Shown here piece by piece: positions 1-10,160 of a DNA stretch of 64,000 nucleotides. A program made the position numbers and the translations under genes. This DNA is from Sciurus carolinensis (lineage: Eukaryota > Chordata > Mammalia > Rodentia > Sciuridae), in contig NW_025920107.1 in assembly GCF_902686445.1 (NCBI RefSeq), positions 1,054,001 to 1,118,000 of the forward strand, given 5' to 3'. Below the pieces are notes generated by a model, which ran no database searches, was not told the DNA's origin, and saw nothing but the letters and a program-made list of their open reading frames with translations. Positions within the stretch are counted from its first letter, which is position 1, and each line of letters starts with the position of its first letter.

Positions 1-12
1 TTTTGATATCTT

Positions 13-59
13 ACTCTGTCTCTCTCTCCCTCTCTCTCTCTCTCCTTTCTCGCCCTCTC
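13..59. repeat. (TC)n simple repeat
   Basis: Pyrimidine dinucleotide run, almost pure TC, at the left edge of the window. It is an ordinary microsatellite. Confidence 0.85.
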
Positions 60-109
60 ACACTGCTTTCATTAATGGCCATGCCATTTTTTTTCTTCTA
101 GAAACCGGG

Positions 110-370
110 GCTTTTTTTAAAATTCTACATTTTTTAGCTCCTGATTTTGATTCTGTGCACCTAAGTTAAAATTTCTGATTAGAACTATTTTATTCAACTA
201 TAAAGTTTTTTAATACTGTTTTGTTCAGAGGCCAATTTACAAGGGTTGATTCTTAATCTAATACGATTTTTAAAAGGCTATAAGGCCTTTGTTGTTGGTT
301 CAAAAATATGAATCCAAATACCTTTGATTCACATGATTAAAAAGTTTAATTTTGAAGGGTAATGTAAAAT
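110..370 (+). mobile_element. ERV copy 1, internal core fragment a
   Basis: AT-rich non-coding sequence. The part around 305-355 matches the reverse complement of about 13240-13295 (copy 2) and of 33890-33925 (copy 3), so it is the plus-strand counterpart of the shared ERV internal core. The left boundary is a guess because similarity is weak before position 290. The match stops near 370, where other LTR and SINE material has been inserted. The core resumes at about 1556. Confidence 0.5.
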
Positions 371-394
371 AATATTCCTACAAGATATCCCCCA

Positions 395-735
395 AAGAAA
401 AACCAGACAGAGGTGTAGCTCAGGAAGAGGGAACAAAACTAGCCAAGGATTAACAACCCAACAAATCCTTACCTAAGAAAAATGGGCCTTAAAGGAAAGG
501 GGGAGTTATTGAATGCTGGGTCCTGAACCTTGACTTTCCCCCTTGGAAAATTAGTTCTAAGTGAAGGCACAGCAAATATTGAAACTCTGGAAAACAACAG
601 ATCTGAGTGAAAGTAGAATAATGGGCAAGAATTGAGTACTCATTACTAGGGATCAGGACTCCTATCTCCCCAGACAAAAATGAGTTTCAAACTTTCTACA
701 ACTACCCTCGTAAGTTAAAGTTTTAACTTGTACTG
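395..735 (-). mobile_element. Inverted ERV internal fragment
   Basis: Read on the minus strand, this stretch matches about 4293-4540 on the plus strand: a shared run around a GGGGAGAT core, then similar sequence for more than 200 bases. The two pieces are therefore inverted copies about 3.6 kb apart. The parent is probably retroviral because the 4.3 kb copy leads into a gag nucleocapsid remnant. No open frame survives. Confidence 0.5.
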
Positions 736-779
736 AAAAGGGAGCTGAACCATGGCCATGACAGGCTGCATTTAGGGCA

Positions 780-1206
780 TGAAAGATTTCAGGCCTAGGT
801 TTCTATTTCCTGGATCTCAGATAGCCAATTCCAGGAAGGTCACTAAAACAAACAGCATACAAAATGAGTCAAGATTATGACTGGCCTTTGGCAAATAACC
901 AATTGGGAGCTAAAAAACCAATACCTAACATTCCAAACTATATATGTCAATATGTTAAGACCTGGGTACCCTAAGCCAATGGAAACATGCCAAACCACAC
1001 ATGCTGAAAGACCAGACAATCATGTACTTTGCTTTGTTCAATTTTTCCACGCTACTGTGGAGCTCATAAAAATCCCACTGAAGCCAGTACCTGCTGCTTC
1101 AGTGAATGCTGTGAGTCTGAGCTTGAGCTTGCAATAAAGACCTCTTGCTTTTGCTTTGCAGATGGCTCCCTGGTGGTCTTTGGGGATTCGTGATGTGGGC
1201 ACAGCA
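780..1206 (+). mobile_element. Gammaretrovirus-type LTR, plus strand
   Basis: Starts TGAAAG and ends in a GGGCACAGCA-type terminus. It has a CATAAAA TATA-like box near 1066 and a polyadenylation signal AATAAA near 1132, about 75 bases before the end. This U3-R-U5 order and the roughly 430-base length fit a class I (ERV1) LTR. No primer-binding site follows and the flanks (GGCA and GTAC) do not form a target duplication, so it is a solo or rearranged LTR. Confidence 0.6.
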
Positions 1207-1214
1207 GTACAACT

Positions 1215-1430
1215 AGCCCCTGACTGTAAAAACTGCACATCCACACATTCTCCAATAAAACTATAAAACCCAGACTCCTTCTGTAACTCTGGGGCCATCT
1301 CCATACTCAGAAAATGGACCCTCCCCTGCCTGTTCAATGGACTTTGCTGCAGAATAAAGGAAAGCTAACTGATCTGAAGTTTTGTTCCAATCTGCTGCCT
1401 CCGTCATTTGTGGGCCATTAACTTACAAAG
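1215..1430 (+). mobile_element. Second LTR fragment, plus strand
   Basis: CTATAAAA at 1261 is followed by AATAAA at 1353 and a U5-like CT-rich end. This is the right order for the 3' half of another LTR, unlike the one just upstream. The 5' part is missing and the family is not recognised. Confidence 0.45.
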
Positions 1431-1453
1431 ACATTTTTAAAAAAATACTAACT

Positions 1454-1553
1454 CGGGGGACTGGGGATATAGCTCAGTTGGTAGAGTGCTTGCCTCATGA
1501 GAACAAGGCCCTGGATTCAATCCCCAGCACCACAAATAAATAAATAAAATAAA
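1454..1553 (+). mobile_element. ID-type tRNA-derived SINE
   Basis: Has the Pol III A box (TAGCTCAGTTGG) and B box (GGATTCAATCC), the CCCCAGCACCAC end and an AAATAAATAA tail. It is a plus-strand squirrel ID-like SINE, not a functional tRNA: there is no anticodon-arm fold and the A-rich tail is characteristic. Confidence 0.92.
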
Positions 1554-1555
1554 AT

Positions 1556-3150
1556 GTTTAGTATCCATTGTTTCTAGAACTTTTCTTAAATAAGGGAAAA
1601 ATGACTGTACTGTTCAATACACTTGTCTGATATCTCAGTTTTTATAGGAAAAATAAGCAAATTAGATTTGACATGTATAGGATTAATTATGAATGTGTTT
1701 GCTAGAGACATCTGATTAAATTGCAAGTTAAACTGCTGTTAAATATAACACAAAGTACTCAACTTCTTGAATGACATGGGATAATAAGATTGAACATTGT
1801 GTTTTCATGAATTGGTAAAGAAATTGATGTACTTCTATGTATTAGCGTCCAAAAGTTTCAACTGTGTTTCAATTACATAAAATATTTCTTCTAATTAAAA
1901 TGAAATAATTTGTCTAAAGTCAGATATTTCAAAAGGATTGTTTCAGAGTGTGAACAAAAAGAGAGGTCAACACATAGGAAAGAGAAATTAGAAGTTTCTA
2001 GGTATAGAAATATATTTAGGAGAAGAAAAAAGAAAATGTTTCTGGATAAGAAAGTCTTTATGTGATGAATTAAAAAACAATAGGGTCTATGTGATAAGCA
2101 AATCTGTGTAAATAAATGCAAATTTCACCAAGTTTATGTGTAATTAATTTGGTTATGTAGAACAATCAGTTAAAACTATTTAAGGTTATTCCCTAAAGTC
2201 AAATGCTAATGTACTCATATAAAACCAAGTTTTAATCTATATGTTAACCTGACAAGGATCTCTTAAAACATGAATTTACTCTTAACATTGTGTTTGTTAA
2301 GTTTTATTCTTAAAGCAACTGTCTTAAAGGAATTAAGATCTATACAACACTGGTTACACAGCAACAACTGTTATTCTCAAGTATTATACTACATTAAAGA
2401 GTCTAAATTTTCCTTTAAAACTTGGATAATATAAAAACATCAATGTAATTGTGATGTTATTACTTTTCTTTGTATATTGAATGTGTTCATAACTTCCAGG
2501 TATGTAAGTCCTTAAAGCAGGAAAATTAAAATAGCATTTTTACAAGGCTGATGTTCTCCAAACTAAAGTTGTCTATAATGGTGATTTTTCAACTTATAAG
2601 AATAACAAATTTAATTGGGATTTATTCATATAATTTAATGTTCTGTAACTGAAACTTTCTACAATGGAATAAAAATGTAAATATATTTCTAAAACATAAT
2701 AAGATCCTGCTCTGTTTAAAAGTTAATATTGTAAAACATGAAAATATTTTGCCACTTTTCCACACAAAAAGAAATTTAAAAGCTCTCTCAGCCTTTCATT
2801 GATTCATATTTCAAATGTAATGCTATATTAACTAATGTCCATATAGACTTAGGAAATAATATATATAAACTTTGTAAAATGACAAAGGTCAGCTTCAGAA
2901 CTAAAACACTTTACCTAAAATACATAAAAAGCCCCAACTTACCTAAGATAAGACTCTACCTCCCACCTTACTGGATGTTAGAATGGCTCCAAAATAGGCA
3001 GGACTTCAGCTCATTTAAAATTGTGTTCAGAAGATTGATTTTTTTGTAAAAACTACTGTGATCTCAAACAGGGATATAATGTATAACTCAGTCCAAATTC
3101 AAGATAGCAATTGCACAAACGAAATATGATTTTATTCTTGTTAATTTCTG
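1556..3150 (+). mobile_element. ERV copy 1, internal core fragment b
   Basis: Matches the reverse complement of about 13130-10730 (copy 2) in order. Examples are the run starting near 1568 against 13130, 1940-2080 against 12600-12460, and 3050-3150 against 10830-10730. All reading frames contain stops, so this is a non-coding core. Its orientation is opposite to copies 2 and 3. It is interrupted after 3150 by about 1.4 kb that includes another LTR. Confidence 0.75.
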
Positions 3151-3650
3151 AAAGCACAAAATGATCAGAGGCAGACATCAACAGACTCAGAGAAGCCATT
3201 ATTCCTTCATGGACTTGGGCACCATTGGGCCCATTGTCAGATGAGGAAAATTGTCATCAATTACAGAGGAGATTCTGGTTTTACAGGGTACATTGAGTGC
3301 GGGGGCATCTGGAATTCCATCCAGTGCTTGACAAAGATCCTCTGGAGGATGATTGCAAAGGCTCATCCTAAAAGGAATTGCCGGATGTTTTGCTCTGAAG
3401 CATGGTGTTTTCTCTGATAATATATTACTCATTTCAGTCTGAATGGATTGCTTAAGGGGACGAAGGGAATACAACAAAAATTCCAGAAAATATTACCTAC
3501 AATCTGAAAAACAATGGGTCTTTACCACTAACAAAATTAAAAATAATTTTGCAACCGTACAATGAGTCCCTGAAAGCCTCTGGAGAAAATAGTTGTAGAT
3601 CTGCCTTTGTCTCCAACAGGCTGGTTAAATTTTAACGATGGTTTTGTTCA
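3151..3650. other. Unrecognised stretch within copy 1
   Basis: Sits between the core fragment and the LTR at 3651. A 92-codon minus-strand open frame (3199-3477) lies here, but I recognise no family and it has no paired coding context. It may be inserted host or retroviral sequence. Confidence 0.3.
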
Positions 3651-4236
3651 TGTGTGGTGGTGAGGTAAGAGAATAAGGTTTCATAACATCCCTTCCTTCC
3701 TACAAAGAATATGTCACCCCTATAATAAATGTTGGTACACAATTTCAATTGGGACCGCTGCTCTCCTGTACCCCTTAACTCAGCAATTCAGATATTAACC
3801 AGATGGACCTAGTAGAGATAGTCACATGAGATTACTTGTCTATTGTTTTAACCACAAGAATATTAAGAATAGTTTTAGGTCACATAGAGTTTAGATAATA
3901 TTGTATTAGTTCACAGAGGTAGTTAGATATTCCTAAAACAATTGTGAATAGGTAAGGATAATCTGTAAGGTTACTGTTTTCATCATAATTTTCTGTTCCT
4001 TGTTAAAAACAATTTCTGCCTATGCTTTGAAAACTTCTTTAATATTAACCACAAGATTGTCATTATAGCCTGAAGAAAAATGTATATAAACCCAGCCTTC
4101 CCCAGAATAAAGTGGGATTGATTGCACCAGAACTAGAGTCTGTGTCTTTCATTCTCCATCCATCGCCGACACTGTCTCCCCACGCCCCGTTTATCGGTGT
4201 GGAACCCATGAATTCCTGCTAGGGCTGGACCCCGGC
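3651..4236 (+). mobile_element. ERVK-like (betaretroviral) LTR
   Basis: Begins TGTGTGG. It carries TATATAAA at 4083 and AATAAA at 4106, then a CT-rich U5 that ends in CCCCGGCA. The compact TATA to poly(A) spacing and the U5 composition suggest a class II LTR in plus orientation. Boundaries are approximate. No clear target duplication or primer site was seen. Confidence 0.55.
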
Positions 4237-4292
4237 AATTGAGGATGATGTAATCATCAGAAACTGTGGACTTGCAGTTTTGACCATCAGGG

Positions 4293-4690
4293 GTTAGATG
4301 AATGGGTTAAAACTTTAATTTAGGAGGGTGGTTGTAAAAGGTTGAAACTCATTGTTGTCTGGGGAGATAAGAATCCAGATTCCTAGGGATGAGTACTCAA
4401 ATCTTGCCCATTGGTATTTGCTGTGCTTCTGTTTAATACTAATTTGCCATGTAGGAAGGTCATGGTTTAGGGCCCAGTATTCAGTATCTGCCCCTTTTCC
4501 CCCAGGGCCCATTGTTATTAGGAAAGAAAGCACTGGGAGAAGTTTACTATTTGGTCAATTTCCCTCCCTCTTCTCTAGCCATACCAACCCTCCATTTTCT
4601 TGGGGGCTGTCATACAGGAATATTATTTTCCATAACCCTTTACTAAACACCTTTACAACTCTGGACCATATGACCTGATCAGGGAGATTA
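4293..4690 (+). mobile_element. ERV internal fragment before nucleocapsid
   Basis: The first part is the plus-strand partner of the inverted fragment at 395-735. From about 4600 it also matches the reverse complement of copy 2 at about 10440-10345. Frames are broken. By position it would be the end of gag before nucleocapsid. Confidence 0.5.
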
Positions 4691-4872
4691 GTGAGACCAC
4701 TGGAGAATGGAAAGCCAATCAGTGCACCTGCTGCAAAGAGAAGGGTCATTGGAGAAGAGAGACGCACCAAATGCTTCCAAGGGAAGCCACCTCATCAAGG
4801 AGACTCACCTAGCAGATGGCACTAAAAGAGCTAGAAGCTGCTTTCAAGTTCCCCAATAGTGACACCTGTGGG
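4691..4872 (+). pseudogene. Retroviral gag nucleocapsid remnant
   Basis: A decayed CCHC zinc knuckle can be read from 4723: C-x2-C-x4-H-x4 and then Thr where the last Cys should be. A GHW core follows a basic/Lys-Glu stretch, as in gammaretroviral nucleocapsids, which bind genomic RNA during packaging. The same segment recurs on the minus strand at about 10345-10160 and 32960-32750. Stops and the lost Cys make it non-functional. Confidence 0.6.
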
Positions 4873-4883
4873 AACTCAGCTGC

Positions 4884-4981
4884 CTTTTTTTTTGAGTGGG
4901 GGTGATGGGGATTGAAACCAGGGCTTTGTGCTTAACAGGCAAACACTCTGAACTGAGTTATATCCCCATATCCCCAGTCCT
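4884..4981 (-). mobile_element. ID-type SINE, minus strand
   Basis: Poly-T first, then the reverse complement of the ID body (TGGGGATTGAAACC is the B-box region) and a CCCCAGTCC start. It is inserted in ERV copy 1 just after the nucleocapsid remnant. Confidence 0.88.
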
Positions 4982-5150
4982 TAGCTGACTCTTAACAGCA
5001 AATAGAAACAAGGTCAATTTGACCAGTTTGTTCTTTAACACCTAGCAAAAAAAGTTATAATCAAAATACAGCCATGCATGGGCATTTTAGAAGAAAAACA
5101 ATAGTTCTTCTAAACAGACCTAAGATGTACACTTGTGTCAGTCCACAGGG
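4982..5150 (+). mobile_element. ERV copy 1, core fragment c
   Basis: Continues the match to the reverse complement of copy 2 (about 10160-9990) after the SINE insertion. No readable frame remains. The match ends near 5150, after which copy 1 has env-like sequence that copy 2 lacks. Confidence 0.6.
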
Positions 5151-5439
5151 CTGATGCCCCCAAATTTCAGAGGTTTGTTCTCTGTGAGGGTCACATTTAT
5201 CCCTGCCTACCAAATTTAAACTAGCCTCTGTACTTAGTTTTTCTTACTCCTCAAATTGACATTTAACCCCATAACCAAAGCCTACACATTCCAATAACGC
5301 CAGAGGTAGGAGAGCCTCCCAATTATTTCCTTACTCTTAGGGCTAAAAAATACACCAGGTTTAATATAGAAGCAAGAGGATTAAGAACCTCTATTCACAA
5401 TAAAAATAACACAGGCTATTGTAGATTTCCAACAGGATA

Positions 5440-6563
5440 CTGATTGGATACTGACTTTATGAAATCAATTGGACTCCCTGTTATCTGTTTTCCTGCAAAA
5501 CCTATCAGGGAAGAACACTATGTTTACATATTCTATGTAAACCAAGCTGGAATGGTAAGAAATAAGGTTAAACAGCTCCAGGATGACCTGAAACATGGAA
5601 AATGTCTGACTCAGGAGGATTTTTGGCTCTGAAATGTGAGTCTCAATATGGAAAATCAAAAACTGTTATCTATCTTGAATGTTTCTTTCATAAAGAATTC
5701 TGCCTCATGGTATATGTATTATATCCCCATGCTTAATCATCTGGGCCCATTCAAATACAGTATAATGCCTCACAAAATATATATTATGTTAAATGTGAAA
5801 AACATGCTGCAGCACTGTATTAATCAAACCATATTGCAGAACCCAGAACAAATCTTAAGATTCTTGAAAGACCAGTAGCTACCTGGCTCCCTATAAAAGT
5901 GGAAAAAAAATGGCAGAAAATACCTTCAGTAATTTCATGCAGGAGTCACTAAGACATTTGAAGCACTGGACTAAATGATTTATCAGATTATTAATAGCTG
6001 ATATTGTTGGTTTGTGTGGCACCATTGCCTCTGCCTCTATGGTGGCCATAGCCTTCAAACAAGAGGTCCAAAGAAAATATTACCTTCAGCAATTTCATAA
6101 AAATTATAATGAAACCTAGCAAACTCAAGTACATATTGAACAGGAAATTCTGAGTGAGATCCTGCAACTAAAGATTCTGTTATATGGCTAGGGGAACAAA
6201 TACAAGACTTACAGTAGATCCAGAGACTTCAATGCCATTATAATATTACTTACTTTTGTGTTATTAGATTTCCATACAATTACACTGAGATTGAAAAGCA
6301 GAGTGTACACAATCATCTAATGGAACTTGATAATTTTTATAATGTTTCTTTAGATGTGTTCAAAACAATCTCAGTTCCTGGTCATAGTTAATGCCATATC
6401 CCCTACTTTTGATAATGAAGAAATTTGGGGAAGTGTATCTGAATGTATTTCTTCCTTTATCCCTTTTAGGGGCTTTTCTACAAATATAAATGGATTATTA
6501 GTCTTAACTATACTGTCAATGGTATCCCTATTCTTGTTTTGCATAATTTGTCAAGCAGGATGA
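5440..6563 (+). pseudogene. Betaretrovirus-like env remnant (SU end and TM)
   Basis: Broken frames on the plus strand keep the layout of a retroviral envelope. About 5444-5632 is a short open part, perhaps the end of the surface subunit. About 5990-6090 has a small-residue/hydrophobic stretch like a fusion-peptide end leading into a helical region rich in Gln and Glu. A paired-Cys loop region is near 6240-6290. A clear hydrophobic membrane anchor lies at about 6495-6560, next to a stop. Several stops and frame changes make it dead. I assign it to the betaretrovirus/HERV-K-like group from the arrangement of the TM ectodomain, with moderate certainty. Confidence 0.5.
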
Positions 6564-6898
6564 AAATGACTAAACCACCAGGAGAATGTAATTCCTAGGT
6601 TAATCGTGCTTGCTATGCTGCAAAAAAACCGGACCCCTGAAAACATGTGAAGAACATCCTAAATCTGATTGGGTCTTAATTAAGAATAAGTCCTCAGTTA
6701 TATTACATGCCAAAGTCATTTTCTTAGCACTAACAAATAAGTTAATCTTTATCTTTCATGCTAGTATCATTCTCATAACACTAGTAAGTTAATTGATTTT
6801 TATTCTATATGTTACAATTATTTCCCCTAACCTAACAAAACCAGTTAATCTTCATGAACTCTTATAATGTTTTTTCTTTTCCCTATTTTAGTTTTAAT

Positions 6899-6990
6899 TT
6901 TTTTTTTTTTTGGTGGTGCTGGGGATTTGAACCCAGGGCCATGTGCTTGTGAGACAAGCACTCTACCAACCAAGCTATAAACCCAGCCCT
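6899..6990 (-). mobile_element. ID-type SINE, minus strand
   Basis: Poly-T start, GGTGCTGGGGATTTGAACCC (B-box side) and GAGTTGG/A-box side in reverse complement. It is inserted between the env remnant and the LTR at 7213. Confidence 0.92.
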
Positions 6991-7212
6991 AGTTTTAATT
7001 TCTTAATAAAGTAACCAGCTCAACAACAATATCTGGGAAACATCTCACAGCATCTCTCCTTCTGCACTCTGATCTTATGGAGCAACATAAAGAGAACTGA
7101 CATTAATCAAAATGGCTTTAGTACTTACCTCAAACATCCCCCTTTGCATGACCCACATATTAAATTTTAGGACTCTAAAAGAAAGTCCCCTTTTCTATGT
7201 TCCCCTTCCAAG

Positions 7213-7569
7213 CAAAGACAGAATTAAAGACAGACAGGATAGATATGTGAATGGGTCATATGGAGAAAATGGAGGCCAGTTTGAATTCTGGAAATTGGAG
7301 ACTGCCCCTGGGGGATTGGAATATCAATGTCTTCAGAGACCTCTGATTACCAAGATTACTGGCCTTTACTACCCCTTCCAAAATGTTGCAGAATGCAAGT
7401 TGTTAATTAATGTCCTCTGGGTTGCTTCCTGCCTGAATCACTCCATTTGGTCCTTCCCCCCCCAACCATCTGCTTCTCACATTTTGGCCATCCCACCAGC
7501 ATCTCCTAGAAAGGAAAGAGATAATGGGAGAGAGAGTAGGAAAACAAAGGAAACTTTAGTCTATAAAAG
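7213..7569 (+). mobile_element. Class I LTR family X, 5' part (split LTR)
   Basis: Matches the reverse complement of the minus-strand LTR at 7753-8290 from its start through the TATA region, including a shared GGAGACTGCCCCTGG run. It stops inside the TATA box region (CTATAAAAG, 7561-7569). The rest of the same LTR, from AAAGATACAGGG on, is at 14811-15006. So one LTR has been split by about 7.2 kb of inserted elements. The exact left end is uncertain. An open frame of 169 codons across this LTR and the next SINE has no coding meaning. Confidence 0.75.
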
Positions 7570-7573
7570 TTGC

Positions 7574-7668
7574 CTGGGGGACTGGGGAGATAGCTCAGTA
7601 GGTAGAGTGCTTGCCTTGTAAGCACAAGTCCCTGGGTTCGATCCCCAGTACCCCTCCCCCCCAAAAAA
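7574..7668 (+). mobile_element. ID-type SINE
   Basis: A box at about 7590, B box GGGTTCGATCC at about 7635, and a short C-run followed by an A-run tail. It is the first element inside the split LTR. Confidence 0.92.
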
Positions 7669-7676
7669 AAAGTTTT

Positions 7677-7752
7677 CAGGGGCTGAGGATATAGCTCAGT
7701 TGGTAGAAGGCTTGCCTTGCAAGCATAAGGCCCTGGGTTCAATCTCCAGCGC
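7677..7752 (+). mobile_element. ID-type SINE, 5' part (split by solo LTR)
   Basis: The SINE body runs to CTCCAGCGC. The missing CACCACAAAT end and A-rich tail lie at 8291-8319, after the minus-strand LTR. GCGC (7749-7752) and GCAC (8291-8294) look like the 4-bp target duplication of that LTR, with one change. Confidence 0.85.
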
Positions 7753-8290
7753 TGATACCACCATTTACCAGTGACAAGTTCTGCTTCTTCTAATGTTGAA
7801 GATTGAGCACTAGAGAAGCATGCCAAGGCAAGAATATTAAACAGGTTTTATTTAAAGGTAATAATACAGACTTCTCCCAGGAGGAAGAAGGGGCCCATGG
7901 CTAATGTTCTAAAGTCCCAAGAAGTGAGCACACCCTACATCTTTTATAGGTTAGTCTTTTTTGTTCCCCAGTTCTCTCCCCCCTTATCTCTCCTTCCTGC
8001 CTCTATGACCAGGCCTGGTTTTGCATTAAGTGAAAAGTCATGAACAGGGGGAGAGCCAAGGTGATTCAGGCAGATAAGGGCCCAGTGGGCACTAATTAGC
8101 AGCTCCATGATTGCAGTCCTTGATAAAGGCAGGTAAATTTGGTAATCATTGGGCTCCAGAGATCCTTGACATTTCATTCTTCCAGGGGCAGTCTCCAACT
8201 TCCAGAGGCAGATGGCTTCATGGCTTTATCTCCTCCATTTGACCCGATCCCCTATTTCTACACTAACTACCTGTCCTTAGTCTGGCTTCA
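7753..8290 (-). mobile_element. Solo LTR of family X, minus strand
   Basis: A complete LTR: TGATACCACC... to ...TGGCTTCA on the plus strand, so TG...CA in both directions. On the minus strand it has CCTATAAAAG (7941-7950) and AATAAA (7847-7852). The 538-base length and the 4-bp duplication (GCGC/GCAC) fit a class I ERV. It belongs to the same family as the split LTR around it and the fragment at 9117-9295. Confidence 0.82.
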
Positions 8291-8319
8291 GCACCACAAA
8301 TAGAAAAAGAAAAAGAAAG
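8291..8319 (+). mobile_element. ID-type SINE, 3' end and tail
   Basis: Continues the SINE begun at 7677: GCACCACAAAT, then an A/G-rich tail. The last four bases, AAAG, serve as the left target duplication of the ERV at 8320. Confidence 0.8.
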
Positions 8320-8722
8320 TGTTGTGCCCAGTGGCTTGAGACCCCACAAAGACCACCAGAGACCACGATCAATGCACGCAACAGAGTCACTTATTAGCAA
8401 GCTCAAGTCTGGTAATCAGTGATGCTAAGAGGCCCTGAGCCCTTGTTTAGTAGGGTTTTTATAATGAAAGGCAAGGAGTTTTACAGTGTTGTTTTAATTG
8501 GTTAACTTACAAAATTGTATACAAAGCATGTTAGTTTAAGTTCTGGGTCTCCCTGACCTCCAAGAGGAGGGTTGTCATTATCTTTAAGTTTGCTTTTTGA
8601 ACTTGGCCTTTACAGATAAGATAAGAGACAAGACGTAAATTCTTTGCGGCTTTTATGAGGGGTTGAAGGCAGTTTGGGAAGAGACTCATATTTACACAGG
8701 TGCAAGTTTTTTCTATCTTTCA
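8320..8722 (-). repeat. 3' LTR of ERV copy 2
   Basis: On the minus strand it runs from TGAAAGATAG to GGGCACAACA. TTATAAAA lies near 8455. The poly(A) signal position reads AATAAG here but AATAAA in the 5' LTR. It lacks an insert of about 17 bases present in the other LTR. Confidence 0.9.
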
Positions 8723-8737
8723 TTCCCCCCTCTCTAA
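8723..8737 (-). promoter_or_regulatory. Polypurine tract of ERV copy 2
   Basis: On the minus strand a purine run, AGAGAGGGGGGAA, abuts the TGAAAG start of the LTR. This is where plus-strand DNA synthesis would begin. It fixes the orientation as minus. Confidence 0.85.
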
Positions 8738-8759
8738 GAACATTTAGAGAGCCAATCTT

Positions 8760-9121
8760 GGGTCTCTATTGTTTTAATTCTTGCTGATTAATGGACTGAT
8801 ATTGGGCCTTAGCACCATTAGCTGTACCGTATTTATTCTATCTTTAAAAAAAGCAATTAACTTATTTAAAATTCAGGGGTCAAAAAGTTAAAATAAGCAA
8901 AAGCAGAGCTAAGGGGGCCTACTAGGGTAGAGATTAGGGTAGCAAGCCAAGGTGACCTATTGAACCATGCTTCAAATCAATTTTCTTGGGCCTCCCTCTC
9001 CCGCTTTCTCTTGGCGAGACCCTCTCTGTCCTTAACCATGGATTCCCTCACTACTCCAGAATGATTAGCATAAAACCAACATTCTTCTTCCAGGGCTGCA
9101 CATAGACCTTCTTTCTTACAG
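8760..9121 (-). pseudogene. Gammaretroviral env TM (p15E) fragment
   Basis: On the minus strand from 9120, one frame gives a Cys-rich motif with the CX6C spacing of the TM disulfide loop. The partner Cys of the usual CX6CC is changed to Trp. A charged Arg/Glu-rich stretch follows, then a stop, then a Phe-Asn-Arg-Ser-Pro-Trp run and a hydrophobic anchor-like stretch. In gammaretroviruses this subunit drives membrane fusion. Here only the C-terminal part remains, with an in-frame stop and no surface subunit. It is joined at 9117-9121 to an LTR fragment of another family. Confidence 0.75.
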
Positions 9122-9295
9122 TCTTTAAAGGCAGGTAAATTTGGTAATTAATGAGCTTGGGGGATCCTTAACATTTTATTCTCCCAGGGGCAGTCTCCAA
9201 CTTCGAGAGGCAGATGGCCTTCATGGCCTTCATTTCCTCAATTTGACCCGATCCCATATTTCTATACTGACTGTCTGTCCCCAATTCTGACTTCA
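9117..9295 (-). mobile_element. LTR family X start fragment inside ERV copy 2
   Basis: On the minus strand this starts TGAAGTCAG and follows the first about 180 bases of the LTR at 7753-8290. It ends abruptly where the env TM fragment begins. It is a leftover 3' LTR start of the element's former family, kept inside the new element. Confidence 0.8.
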
Positions 9296-9311
9296 TTGCC
9301 CCCCCTTTTGC
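9296..9311 (-). promoter_or_regulatory. Relict polypurine tract
   Basis: On the minus strand AAAAGGGGGGGCAA lies directly before the TGAAGTCAG LTR start. It shows that the core was once followed by a family X LTR here. Confidence 0.75.
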
Positions 9312-10160
9312 TATAGCAACTCTTAACTGCTGTAAGGAAAAGAAAGGGGGCGCCGAAAATTCTGGCTGCTTTGAAGCTGAAAGGGGGCAGTGAGGGGCAA
9401 GAAGTTTGGAGTTCCTTTTTCTAAAATTGGGTCAATCGAGGGGTCCAAGGTAGAAGTCTGTTTGGGGAAGAGCAGGTTGTAAAGTTATCTGGGGGTGGGT
9501 GCTTCTATGATAGAAGAACAAAAAGACATGGGTACTGAAATGAGATTGATACAATTTAAATGTTGCACAATCTGGAACATGCCAATGAATATCATAAAGA
9601 TGACAGAAGTCAATAATTCCTCACCATGGGGTGGAAGAACTGAGAAGTTGTTCCCATACAAGGCGTAGCAAAGGCTGGAAGGGACAAGGCCTTTATTTGG
9701 TGACTTTAACATTGTCCACGTTATCAGAAATGTAAACACAATATTTAACTCTTAATGTCATTGAGGTCCCCAGAAAATATAGTTAAGCTACTTAATGTCA
9801 TCTGATTTTTGTACAATATCCCTTTATTGGTATAACCTGTGTTTAGTAGAGATCTCTATATTTCTGTTACTTAGGGCTAGATAATCATACTAGCAAACAT
9901 AGATTAAGCCTACCTGTGACTGTAGGCATTAAACTGACTAAAATCTTCTGACTCTGGCAGTTTCCCTTGATAGTTTTCAGGCACATTTGCCTAAGAATCT
10001 TTCCTTTGTAGCTTCCACTCTTAATTTTAGTGGGCTAACACAAGTGTACATCTTAAGTTTCTTTAAACTATTATTTCTTTTAAATGCCCAAGAATGGCTA
10101 TATTTTGGTTTTAACTGTTTTTTTGGGTTTCCAAGATCAAGCTGGTCAAATTGGCCTGGT
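9312..10160 (-). mobile_element. ERV copy 2, 3' internal core
   Basis: Non-coding sequence. Parts at 9600-9760 and 9890-10160 match copy 3 at about 32420-32760, and 9990-10160 match copy 1 at 5140-4990. Where protease and polymerase would lie in an ordinary retrovirus, there is no recognisable frame. Confidence 0.65.

Noticed and set aside
3199..3477. 92-codon minus-strand open frame in copy 1
   Set aside because: No family recognised, and it lies between ERV pieces. Kept only as part of an unassigned stretch.
7112..7621. 169-codon plus-strand open frame
   Set aside because: It consists of LTR family X sequence and the start of a SINE. The minus-strand LTR copy gives a similar frame only because the LTR is the same.
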